NCBI GenBank assembly: GCA_003509235.1
Contig: DONH01000198.1
Location: 1 to 7,917, forward strand
DNA length: 7,917 nucleotides
Direction of reading: 5' to 3'
DNA from: Planctomycetaceae bacterium
GTDB taxonomy: Bacteria; Planctomycetota; Planctomycetia; Pirellulales; UBA1268
Both the position numbers and the translations under genes were made by a program. Positions 1 through 6,779 of the stretch are shown here, piece after piece. Within the stretch, counting starts at the first letter, position 1, and the number at the start of each line of letters is the position of its first letter. The notes under the pieces are model-generated. The model had not been told where the DNA came from and ran no database searches. It worked only from the letters and a program-made list of their open reading frames with translations.

Positions 1-24
1 TCGGCGTCGAAGTTCGAAAGAGTA

Positions 25-483
25 CTACTTATTCTCAGGTGTTGGATCAGTAAATTCCTCAGGACGTGGCTGCCCGCCCCAAGCGAATGTCACTGTTGCA
101 GAATCATAATCAGATTGAAAGATGCCCTTCACTTCCTAATAATCTTCTAAGTCCTGAAGATTGATTTTGTGAGGCGTGCTGCTTCCAGAAAAAGTAACTA
201 CATATTGTGAATCAACGAAGTCAGTTTGTGAGTTTGAATCACGACCAAGTACTCGTATTTTATCACGAGTTATCTGAACCTAGGCATGAACCAGGACGTC
301 TCGAAAAGCGATCATCCTCCGCTTCTCTCTACCTCACTGATTCACCGTAATAATGTCCCAATCACCAAACAGGTGTGTTGGTATGTTGGTTACGGTCTTT
401 GCTGATGTCGAGACGTTGCCAGCTACGGCGAGTGCACACAAAGCCAAAAAAACTTATTAATAATTGATTGAGAAAATACGCAT
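25..483 (-). pseudogene. Small secreted TIGR03067-like protein, broken by five in-frame stops
   Basis: Reading from the ATG at 483 in one continuous frame gives 152 codons. The product has a basic start (MRIFSINY), a hydrophobic signal segment (VFLALCALAVAG) with a likely signal peptidase I site after STSA, and no lipobox cysteine. The mature part resembles the TIGR03067 family of planctomycete secreted proteins: 'GDWDIITV' near the start, 'ITRDKIRVLG', 'TPHKINLQDLED', 'KGIF' and 'WGGQPRPEEF' occur in the family's order, all in the same frame. Function of the family is unknown to me. Stops interrupt the frame at 457-459 (TAA), 454-456 (TAA), 334-336 (TGA), 280-282 (TAG) and 136-138 (TAG), before the terminal TAG at 25-27. 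There is no frameshift. It starts 27 bases after the stop of the membrane protein gene and is probably the last gene of that operon. A random frame of this length would also hold several stops, so the case rests on the family match, signal peptide and ribosome binding site. Confidence 0.72.
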
Positions 484-491
484 CGCAGAGG

Positions 492-497
492 TCCTTT
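492..497 (-). promoter_or_regulatory. Ribosome binding site for the TIGR03067-like pseudogene
   Basis: On the minus strand AAAGGA lies eight bases before the ATG at 483. It fixes the start of the interrupted gene and shows that the site was once a real translation start, although the second and third interruptions of interest (two adjacent TAA codons) follow only eight codons later. Confidence 0.6.
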
Positions 498-510
498 CTT
501 TTTGGGCAGT

Positions 511-2181
511 TTATAAGGGAGTTGCTTGCCGAAGAAAAATACCGACATCATCGGTCTTTGGTTGATCGTTATTCATTTGAGGACCTGGTCCCCCATCATC
601 TTTGCCATTCGGACCAACCGAGTAGATGGCCACACCATCATCCTTGCTCGAATAACGTATACGCGATGTATCGAGAAAAGCATCCTTTGGAAGGCATGGA
701 AGAAAATCAGGGACGAGCGAGTCTGCTTTCTTTGGAAGGCTGTCGTGCGCTATTCGAAACTCTGTGGCAGCAATAGCGACCAATATGGCTGCATGTCGCA
801 TTCTCACCTTTTCAGCATTCTCAATTGCTTTACCAATCCCGGGTGTCAGGAGTGCTGTTATGAATCCCTTCGGTCTGCCAGACGATAAGTCATCTTCTAT
901 ACGTTTGAGAATAGTCTTTCTTGCTGCGTATGAATCAGAACTCTCGGCGACTCTTTGATAGCTGTGCATTGTTTGTTGGTAGGCAGCAAGATCTTGAGGG
1001 AAGAGGAAAATGCGATACGCAGCCAGGGCTGGATTGAAAAAAATATTTTGCTGATAGATCGAGTCAGGCACATTCAAATCATCCAGAAGAAATGAAGCAA
1101 GTTCTAATTGATCAAATTCACCGGCTCCACATATTGAAAATACGTTTAAGCCAAAAGCCTCTTCACCATAAATATTTTTTGCTAAAGATGGTGGAGTGCA
1201 AAAAAAGTTATAAATGTTATTACGCTTTAGAAATGAAAGATTATCAGTATCAATGAACGGAAGAATCTCACTGAGGCCATTGATGGCCAGGCCATCAATG
1301 GCGAGGCCTACGAGACCAGAAATAAGAATAGGCTCGGACGAAGCGTGCAGCCCGATTTTCATGATTGAACTTATATCATCCAAAGCCGCTGGTATCTCGC
1401 CAATTGATATTTGATAGCGCGCCGATATGGCAAGGATTCTTGCTGCATCTCGGAGGAACTGAATCTCTGGAATGAGCATATCAAACGACGGGCGAGGATA
1501 GTCGCGTGTAAAGCGACAGGTCGGTCGTGCTGCCGCTTGGCGAAGGAGATCAAGAGTTTCTGTATGCCTGATGAGAAAAGTAATGTCTTCTTCGGTGATT
1601 GGATCTGCAAAGGGCTGCGCATTGGCTTGCAGAAATCCTTGAAACGCATCATCGTCTTCAAAAATTATGGATGCTCCTCGATAGAGCCCCTCCGCATTTT
1701 CCTGGTCAGGAAGATTTGGAGGAAGATGCGTAGTCATCAAAACAGCAGCTTCGTTTTGAAGTGCCTGAGCTTTTGTTGAAACTGTTTGATTTAGGTAAAA
1801 AATTGTTCCTGTTGCGACACTCTTTGTCAGTAAAAAGAGAGTAAACAATGCAAGCGGAGGCCAGTTCGCTGCGGGCACTGTCTTCCATCCACCACCGTCC
1901 GGCTGGGTGCCTCGGAGGAGAATCAGGCCACTGCCTATGAGTGTCGAAATAAAAATCGAAATAGTTAGTGGAAACCAGTTGAACTGAAGATGAGCAACGA
2001 ATGCGAGAATGATTGTGAATGCAACAAACGGTAAGAGGGATAACAGCGGTGCAAGGAAACCCAATGTCAGCAACAGTCGCCGCAGCAAAGGTTTTTTTAG
2101 TCGAACAGCAGCAGCGGTGCAGGCAGCTGTCCACAGCAGGCAGGTGATCAATACAACAAGAAAAAATGAAAAAATAGACAT
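511..2181 (-). CDS. Multi-pass membrane protein with a large extracytoplasmic region and GspG-like C-terminal tail (unknown function)
   Basis: The product is 556 residues from the ATG at 2181. The open frame extends to a TTG at 2220, but ATG gives a clean membrane N-terminus (MSIFSFFLVV), so I chose it; no strong ribosome binding site precedes either. About four hydrophobic segments fill the first 130 residues: FSFFLVVLITCLLWTAA, the LLTLGFLAPLL to IILAFV stretch, LTISIFISTLIGSGLILL, and PPLALFTLFLLTKS. The remaining 420 or so residues are mainly soluble and probably outside the membrane. Near the C-terminus 'AAILVAIAATEFRIAHDSLPKKADSLVPDFLP' style text (helix, then 'LP.....LVP.FLP') is followed by 'YSVGPNGKDDGG' and 'TDDVGIFL', as in many planctomycete hypothetical proteins and reminiscent of the calcium-binding end of GspG pseudopilins. 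The frame has no internal stop despite many Gln and Arg codons, unlike its neighbours. It lies between the putative anti-sigma gene and the TIGR03067-like gene and was presumably controlled by the sigma factor upstream. Function unknown. Confidence 0.85.
   Translation of the reverse strand: MSIFSFFLVVLITCLLWTAACTAAAVRLKKPLLRRLLLTLGFLAPLLSLLPFVAFTIILAFVAHLQFNWFPLTISIFISTLIGSGLILLRGTQPDGGGWKTVPAANWPPLALFTLFLLTKSVATGTIFYLNQTVSTKAQALQNEAAVLMTTHLPPNLPDQENAEGLYRGASIIFEDDDAFQGFLQANAQPFADPITEEDITFLIRHTETLDLLRQAAARPTCRFTRDYPRPSFDMLIPEIQFLRDAARILAISARYQISIGEIPAALDDISSIMKIGLHASSEPILISGLVGLAIDGLAINGLSEILPFIDTDNLSFLKRNNIYNFFCTPPSLAKNIYGEEAFGLNVFSICGAGEFDQLELASFLLDDLNVPDSIYQQNIFFNPALAAYRIFLFPQDLAAYQQTMHSYQRVAESSDSYAARKTILKRIEDDLSSGRPKGFITALLTPGIGKAIENAEKVRMRHAAILVAIAATEFRIAHDSLPKKADSLVPDFLPCLPKDAFLDTSRIRYSSKDDGVAIYSVGPNGKDDGGPGPQMNNDQPKTDDVGIFLRQATPL
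1276..1302. repeat. Perfect 13-bp inverted repeat inside the membrane protein gene
   Basis: GCCATTGATGGCC (1276-1288) and GGCCATCAATGGC (1290-1302) are exact reverse complements separated by a single base at 1289. In the protein this encodes the repeated peptide GLAIDGLAINGL. On the transcript it would form a very tight stem, although a one-base loop forces the centre pairs to open. Confidence 0.9.
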
Positions 2182-2342
2182 GATAGGTTGGCTCGTTTGA
2201 TTCGAGTAAAAATATTTCAATGAAAGTTTTTAAGATCAGCGGTTCTTCTCGGCAAAGAAAAAGCTTGAGGCAAGCCAGTCTGGTCTTTGTTGTAAATCAG
2301 ATATTGAGTCTGTGGGGGCGAATAGTTTATGGCGTTAAAACA

Positions 2343-2561
2343 TTAAATTAGCCTGATGAAAATGATGATTAGAAGATAGGATTGGAATGAATTGAGTTGA
2401 TCTTTTAGTGAGTGCATCAAGGCTTTATTGACGTCTACCAAATTACGGTTTCGAAGTGTGTGCGGCGGTCCACATTTCGTTGTACAAAGTCTCTTCAGAA
2501 GACCAATTTCTTCTTCATAGTTGAAAACGTGAGAATCGTCCAAGTGGATTTGGTTTTTCAT
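2343..2561 (-). CDS. Short putative anti-sigma partner of the ECF sigma factor, possibly truncated
   Basis: The ATG at 2561 overlaps the terminal TGA of the sigma gene as ATGA, so the two are likely translationally coupled. The 72-residue product (MKNQIHLDDSHVF...) has an acidic start, a segment 'EEEIGLLKRLCTTKCGPPHTLRNRNL' style that matches the 'LL..L....PP..LR.RV' layout of short proteins encoded after planctomycete ECF sigma genes, and ends in a hydrophobic stretch (SYLLIIIFIRLI) that is short for a membrane helix. No zinc-binding H-x3-C-x2-C motif of classical anti-sigma factors is seen. After the TAA at 2343-2345 the same frame stays open for another 41 codons to a TGA at 2217-2219, which would complete the helix and add a cytoplasmic or periplasmic tail of about 30 residues; the intended protein may therefore be 114 residues. 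The anti-sigma role is inferred from position and layout only. Confidence 0.5.
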   Translation of the reverse strand: MKNQIHLDDSHVFNYEEEIGLLKRLCTTKCGPPHTLRNRNLVDVNKALMHSLKDQLNSFQSYLLIIIFIRLI

Positions 2562-3094
2562 TTCTTTCCATCCTTTGATCCAAGTGTGCATTGGAGTTTT
2601 TGGATTGCGTAGCGATATCAACTCGCCGTAGTATTCATCTTGATCCCAACAATAGAGGAAATCTGGTTAAAGCTCAGTCCGGATATGACTTTTAAAATAA
2701 GAACAACGCGTTGCGGTTCTGGCAAGAGATTAAGTGCTTTGGAAAGGTCCTCGTCTGGAAGAGTTGCTGGAACTTCATGCGTTTGATTTCGTGCAATTTG
2801 ATTAGAGGCCCATTGAAGGAAAGCTTTGAGGTCAGTTCTCTTTCGTCGTTGGAGGCGGCTGACGGCGTTTCGTAGCATCGTGAGAATATAGGCTTCAAGA
2901 TTTTCTACGTCATTGAGTTCCTGTCTGTGGCGAGCAAGCTTTACAAAAAGATCATGAACAATATCTTCTGCTTCTTGGTGAGTGCAATTCAATTAAACTG
3001 TGGTTGCATACAGCTTTTTTCCAAACCGTTCGTACAGGTCTGCGAACGCGTCACGGTCACCGGCGATGAGTTGTGTGACAAGTGTTGGCTGCAC
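2558..3094 (-). pseudogene. ECF RNA polymerase sigma factor, interrupted by two in-frame stops
   Basis: In one frame from a GTG at 3094 to a TGA at 2558-2560 the sequence reads as a 178-residue ECF sigma factor, the usual length of the family. Region 2 begins with 'LVTQLIAGDRDAFADLYERFG' style text and continues through 'EAEDIVHDLFVKL' (core polymerase binding and -10 recognition). Region 4 holds 'ALNLLPEPQRVVLILKVISGLSFNQIS' style helices ending 'NTTAS', then a TGA (2618-2620), then 'YRYAIQKL'. Family members read N-T-V-A-S-R-Y-R-Y here, so the TGA sits exactly where Arg is expected: CGA became TGA. A TAA at 2993-2995 interrupts region 2.2 between 'LYATTV' and 'LNCTHQ'. There is no frameshift. 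The GTG start is chosen because AGG lies seven bases upstream and no ATG occurs before an in-frame TAG. As written, only an internal TTG start (2992) could give a fragment lacking region 2.1 and the end of region 4.2, so activity is unlikely. Confidence 0.85.
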
Positions 3095-3271
3095 GAAATA
3101 CCTCGAAAGTTCTAGGTCCTGTAAACAAGGGGTTTTGAAGCCCTAGATTTTGTCTATTTCAGTGAACTGTTATCGCCACCCCACATAAAATCGCCTATTA
3201 TTAGAGCATTCGCCGTTTTGTCGTGCCACTGCTAGGTACATGTTATTACCGAGAAGGATGGAAAAGAAGCG
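3095..3271. promoter_or_regulatory. Divergent intergenic region between the sigma operon and cysI
   Basis: These 177 bases separate two genes transcribed outward, so promoters for both directions must lie here. A short dyad, AGGG (3128-3131) and CCCT (3141-3144) with a nine-base loop, is visible but weak. TATTAT at 3196-3201 could serve as a -10 element for cysI, but I see no good -35 element at the proper distance. No riboswitch or clear operator could be recognised. Confidence 0.35.
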
Positions 3272-5023
3272 ATGTCAGACGAATCTGCACCTGCGAAGCC
3301 GAGTGCTGTTGAGGTATTCAAAACCGACAGTGATTACCTGAAGGGTGATATTCCAGAAGAACTCAATGATGGTGAGGCCGGCTTCGGAAAAGGCAGCATT
3401 CAACTGCTGAAGAATCATGGAACGTACCAACAGGCAGATCGTGATAAGAAAAAGTTAGCGCCTGGTGAGAAGCGGGTAAAGAAAATCTCGTTCATGATTC
3501 GTACAAGAATTCCAGGTGGGAAACTCACTGCTTCGCAGATGCTTGCTCAGATTGATCTTGGAGATGATCTTGCAAACGGAAGTGTTCGACTAACGACGAG
3601 GCAGGGGATTCAACACCATGGTGTTATTAAAGGAGATCTCAAGGCGTACATTCAAAAAATCAATGATATTCAATTAACGACACTCGCTGCCTGCGGTGAT
3701 GTTGAACGTAACGTCATGTGCTGCCCAGCACCTATTCGAAACAATTCAGTACGTGATGAAATGATGGCCAAAGCAGAAGAGCTTGCTGAGGCGCTCGCTC
3801 CTCGAACAACGGCATACCATGAAATTTGGCTTACCGATGATGAAACGGGAGAAAAGACACTCGCTTCAGGGGGTGTGAACGGACATGAAGTCGAACCAAT
3901 CTATGGCCCAACCTATTTACCTCGAAAGTTCAAAACAGCTTTTGCACTTCCTGAAGATAATTGTGTAGATGCCTACGCGAACGACTTGGGTTTTCTGACG
4001 GTTCATGAAGATGGAAAAATCATTGGATATAACGTGCTGGCTGGCGGCGGCATGGGAGTCACGCCAAGTGCTGCGAAGACCTTTCCTGCTTTGGCAAAAC
4101 GTCTTTGCTTTGTTCCGCCAGAAGATGTCATCGGCATTGCCGTCGCAATCGTCGAAGTACAGCGAGACTATGGAAACCGATCAGATAGAAAAGTTGCACG
4201 GCTAAAGTACACCATTCACAATATGGGCTTTGAAACCTTCAGAGCAAAAGTCGAGGAGTATTTTGGAAAACCACTTACAGCCTGCCGAGACATCGACGTC
4301 TATGGATTTGATGATCATATTGGCTGGTTTGAGCAGGGTGATGGTAAGTACTTTTATGGTTTGAATATTGAAAACGGCCGTATTATTGACCGCGAGGGTT
4401 TTCAGCTCAAAACAGCGTTACGAAAAATTCTCACTGAGATGGAACCGGGTGTGCGGATTACGGCCCATCAAAGCATCTTATTTACAGATCTTGAAAAGAG
4501 TCACCGAGAACGCATTGCTACGATTCTTCATGAGCATGGAGTGAAAATATCGGAAGAGATATCGACTCTTAGACGGTGGAGCATGGCGTGTGTCGCCTTG
4601 CCCACGTGTGGCCTAGCGGTGGCAGAAAGTGAACGGGTGCTGCCAGGATTGATTGATCTCCTTGAGCCGGAAGTCGCCAAACTTGGTCTAGATCGAGATG
4701 CGTTTACATTGAGAATGACAGGTTGCCCCAACGCATGCGCAAGACCCTACAACGCAGACATTGGGATCGTGGGAAGAACAAAAGGTAAATACACAATGTT
4801 TCTCGGTGGTCGACTGCTTGGTGATCGGCTCAATCAAAAGTACAAGGACGTAGTGCCATTCGATGATTTACCACGAGAGATAACTGCGGTATTAGCGTGC
4901 TACAAGGCTGAGCGGGAGCAAAGTGAAACGCTAGGCGACTTCTGCCATCGAAAAGGGATCGATGACGTCCGTGGTTGGACAGATCAATGGCTTGCAAATA
5001 GCACCGTTACCAAGAGCGCATGA
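3272..5023 (+). CDS. cysI: Assimilatory sulfite reductase, siroheme/4Fe-4S hemoprotein subunit
   Basis: The 583-residue product reduces sulfite to sulfide with six electrons in the assimilatory sulfate pathway in the cytoplasm. The length and layout match CysI/Sir: paired ferredoxin-like half domains and siroheme-binding domains. Early on 'IRTRIPGGKLT' and 'VRLTTRQGIQHHG' supply the substrate and siroheme arginines, followed by 'GDVERNVMCCPAP' and 'LPRKFKTAF', whose K-F-K corresponds to the two siroheme-pocket lysines of E. coli CysI. Near the C-terminus the cluster ligands are C-x5-C in 'ACVALPTCGLA' and C-x3-C in 'TGCPNACARPY', the four cysteines that hold the 4Fe-4S cluster bridged to siroheme. 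The 'PTCGLAVAESERVLP' form favours sulfite over nitrite reductase. The ATG at 3272 follows a purine-rich stretch (3251-3269); an ATG at 3258 is out of frame. No flavoprotein gene (cysJ) is adjacent, so a ferredoxin-type electron donor or a distant cysJ is possible; 'sir' would be an equally fair name. Confidence 0.95.
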   Translation: MSDESAPAKPSAVEVFKTDSDYLKGDIPEELNDGEAGFGKGSIQLLKNHGTYQQADRDKKKLAPGEKRVKKISFMIRTRIPGGKLTASQMLAQIDLGDDLANGSVRLTTRQGIQHHGVIKGDLKAYIQKINDIQLTTLAACGDVERNVMCCPAPIRNNSVRDEMMAKAEELAEALAPRTTAYHEIWLTDDETGEKTLASGGVNGHEVEPIYGPTYLPRKFKTAFALPEDNCVDAYANDLGFLTVHEDGKIIGYNVLAGGGMGVTPSAAKTFPALAKRLCFVPPEDVIGIAVAIVEVQRDYGNRSDRKVARLKYTIHNMGFETFRAKVEEYFGKPLTACRDIDVYGFDDHIGWFEQGDGKYFYGLNIENGRIIDREGFQLKTALRKILTEMEPGVRITAHQSILFTDLEKSHRERIATILHEHGVKISEEISTLRRWSMACVALPTCGLAVAESERVLPGLIDLLEPEVAKLGLDRDAFTLRMTGCPNACARPYNADIGIVGRTKGKYTMFLGGRLLGDRLNQKYKDVVPFDDLPREITAVLACYKAEREQSETLGDFCHRKGIDDVRGWTDQWLANSTVTKSA

Positions 5024-5065
5024 CCTGTAACGATAGAGAATGGTTTATAGATGTACAGCTCTTAT
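5024..5065. other. Convergent gene junction, weak dyad
   Basis: Only 42 bases separate the ends of cysI and the Eis-like gene. GATAGAG (5032-5038) and CTCTTATC (5059-5066) can pair with one bulged base around a 20-base loop. There is no T-run, so it is at best a weak bidirectional terminator. Confidence 0.2.
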
Positions 5066-6718
5066 CTACGCAGGCACGTCATCCCACATCGGGCACCAAA
5101 GTGGTAGCCTAGGGAAAAGTTGCTCGGCAAGCTTCTGAGATAACTGTGTTGATGGTTCAAGTCGACCAGCTGTTGCTGCCTCCAGTGGGTCACATTGCCC
5201 CAAAAGAAGGCGTGTGAATTCATCGTCAGTCAGTTTGAGGTAGCTCCGGCCGACTCGGCCCGGTTGGACGGTGGCTTCACGTGGCCCGTCGTCCTTGGCA
5301 GTAGGAATAGTCACTGATCCTCGAAAGGTGTCACTGTCAAAACCGAGTTCAACCGTATCACGAATTCCTGCCTGGACAACGCGGCTGGCAAGTGTTGGAG
5401 CCATTGCCGTCAGGAGGCTTTGTGGGTCAAAGATACGGGCGACAATCATTCGGTCCTGCGGTGCGACACGAGATGTAATTGCCGCTGACTCGCCGTCACA
5501 TGCAGGCCCAAGAACTTCCTCATGGAGAGGATCCGTCGGGCTTGATTCATAAATCAGTTCTTGTCGATCATTTTCGATGGCTTCTGCACAGACTCGTGCA
5601 AGAATTTCTCGTTCAAGTCCTCGATATTCTGGGTCAGCCATTACCTCGAGAACACGACCGCCTGTTTGAATGCAGTATCCAACAATTTTTGCAGTTGTTT
5701 CATGGAGGTCGTATCGGTCGTTTCCTTGGAGAGCGACGATAATAGAATCGAATGCTTTTCGGCTCACCAGCCATCGAGCATACGCTTCAGTGCGGGCGGT
5801 TGTTCCAACAAATCGAGCAGCGTTCTGCTCATAGATTCTCAAGATGGCTGGAAGTTCAACATGCCTCCACTGTCGCATCGTCACTTCAGGCCCTTGGCGT
5901 TCTGGTGCTGCGAGGAGACGAGAGAGAATGTCAGTTGGACGACCAGGCGATACACAGTCACGCCCCAGAACACTCCAGCCCAAATCATGGAACGATGATG
6001 CAATTCGTGTTCTTGAGAATGCGGCTACAACACCAAGTTCGCGCATCCTGCGTTCGGCTGCTTGTACAAGTCGTTGCCCATGCCCGGCACCACGGCACTC
6101 GGGAAGAATAGCAACTCGATCAAGAGCAGCAGCTTTTACTGGAGCAGCACCAATCATGATTGAGCGTGGTGCAATTTCAATGTGACCAACAATTCTTCCA
6201 GCAAGTCGAGCAACCAATCGGTTTGCCGAATCATGTTCTGGATGATCAACAGACGCATGGAACTCGGCTCGACTTGGTGGTGACGGCAAGCCTGAGAGAA
6301 GCTGAAGGATTTCAGTTTGATCACCAGCTTGTGCTGGTCCTACGTGGCACTCTTCTTGCATCCAGGCTGGAGGAGTGAGGTCGACTGGCGGGTGTTCGGG
6401 AAGATGATGAATTGCTTCACGATTTTCATTTGAACGGCGGCTGAAGATCGTACCCGATGGTCGAATTTCAACGGCGCTAATTGCAGCAGATTGGCTTCGT
6501 CGACGAGATGATGCCGCCGCCGTTTTTTTCTTTGGAGCCACAACAGCGGTGGGACGGATGTCACAGTCTGTTTGTGCTGCCGAACGTTTTCGAACACGAG
6601 AAGTTTTTTTGACGGTGGTCGACCGACTGCTTCGTGTTGGCTGACTGTGATGAGATGGTTTACGTAAAGAACCTGTCCGCGATGATGAAGATGTGCGGGA
6701 AGATCGTGCCGGCAGCAT
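5066..6718 (-). CDS. Eis-like GNAT acetyltransferase with basic N-terminal tail and SCP2-like C-terminus
   Basis: The product is 550 residues. The ATG at 6718 is chosen because AGGAGA stands four bases upstream; the frame is open further, but into the preceding gene. Residues 1-115 are a low-complexity Ser/Arg/Lys tail (for example TSSSSRTGS, VKKTSRVRKRS, APKKKTAAASSRRR), probably disordered. A GNAT domain covers about 128-255: the acetyl-CoA motif A is 'LDRVAILPECRGAGHGQRLV' (199-218) with R-G-A-G-H-G as the pyrophosphate loop. A second, degenerate GNAT probably covers 280-400, with 'LEVMADPEYRGLEREIL' lacking the glycine loop. About 425-550 fits the SCP2-like C-terminal domain of Eis proteins, with a hydrophobic start, 'YLKLTDDEFTRLLLG' and the end 'PLWCPMWDDVPA'. 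Eis-family enzymes acetylate amino groups of aminoglycosides or protein lysines; the substrate here is not predictable. The tail is not part of the family core. It follows the unknown gene by 61 bases and is probably co-transcribed. Confidence 0.8.
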   Translation of the reverse strand: MLPARSSRTSSSSRTGSLRKPSHHSQPTRSSRSTTVKKTSRVRKRSAAQTDCDIRPTAVVAPKKKTAAASSRRRSQSAAISAVEIRPSGTIFSRRSNENREAIHHLPEHPPVDLTPPAWMQEECHVGPAQAGDQTEILQLLSGLPSPPSRAEFHASVDHPEHDSANRLVARLAGRIVGHIEIAPRSIMIGAAPVKAAALDRVAILPECRGAGHGQRLVQAAERRMRELGVVAAFSRTRIASSFHDLGWSVLGRDCVSPGRPTDILSRLLAAPERQGPEVTMRQWRHVELPAILRIYEQNAARFVGTTARTEAYARWLVSRKAFDSIIVALQGNDRYDLHETTAKIVGYCIQTGGRVLEVMADPEYRGLEREILARVCAEAIENDRQELIYESSPTDPLHEEVLGPACDGESAAITSRVAPQDRMIVARIFDPQSLLTAMAPTLASRVVQAGIRDTVELGFDSDTFRGSVTIPTAKDDGPREATVQPGRVGRSYLKLTDDEFTRLLLGQCDPLEAATAGRLEPSTQLSQKLAEQLFPRLPLWCPMWDDVPA

Positions 6719-6722
6719 ATTG

Positions 6723-6728
6723 TCTCCT
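6723..6728 (-). promoter_or_regulatory. Strong ribosome binding site deciding the start of the Eis-like gene
   Basis: AGGAGA on the minus strand lies four bases before the ATG at 6718. An alternative ATG at 6751 lacks such a site, and still earlier starts would overlap the upstream gene by more than 200 bases. Confidence 0.7.
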
Positions 6729-6779
6729 GTCCCTAGGAGGTAAAAATTCATTCCGTTACCCGACACGATATGTCGAAAC

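Noticed and set aside
468..888. Plus-strand open frames of about 100-120 codons at the left side
   Set aside because: They are antisense to the 3' end of the membrane protein gene and to the start of the TIGR03067-like gene; no motif supports them.
25..3094. Alternative genetic code as the cause of the in-frame stops
   Set aside because: TAA, TAG and TGA all occur inside the broken frames and all three also end genes in this window, while the long genes use CAA, CAG and CGA normally and contain no internal stops.
5024..5073. Rho-independent terminator between the convergent genes
   Set aside because: The possible stem is short, bulged, AT-rich with a 20-base loop and no following T-run, so it is listed only as a weak dyad.
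5561..6185. Several plus-strand open frames of 113-145 codons
   Set aside because: All are antisense to the Eis-like gene, whose GNAT motif A and C-terminal ending identify the true coding strand.
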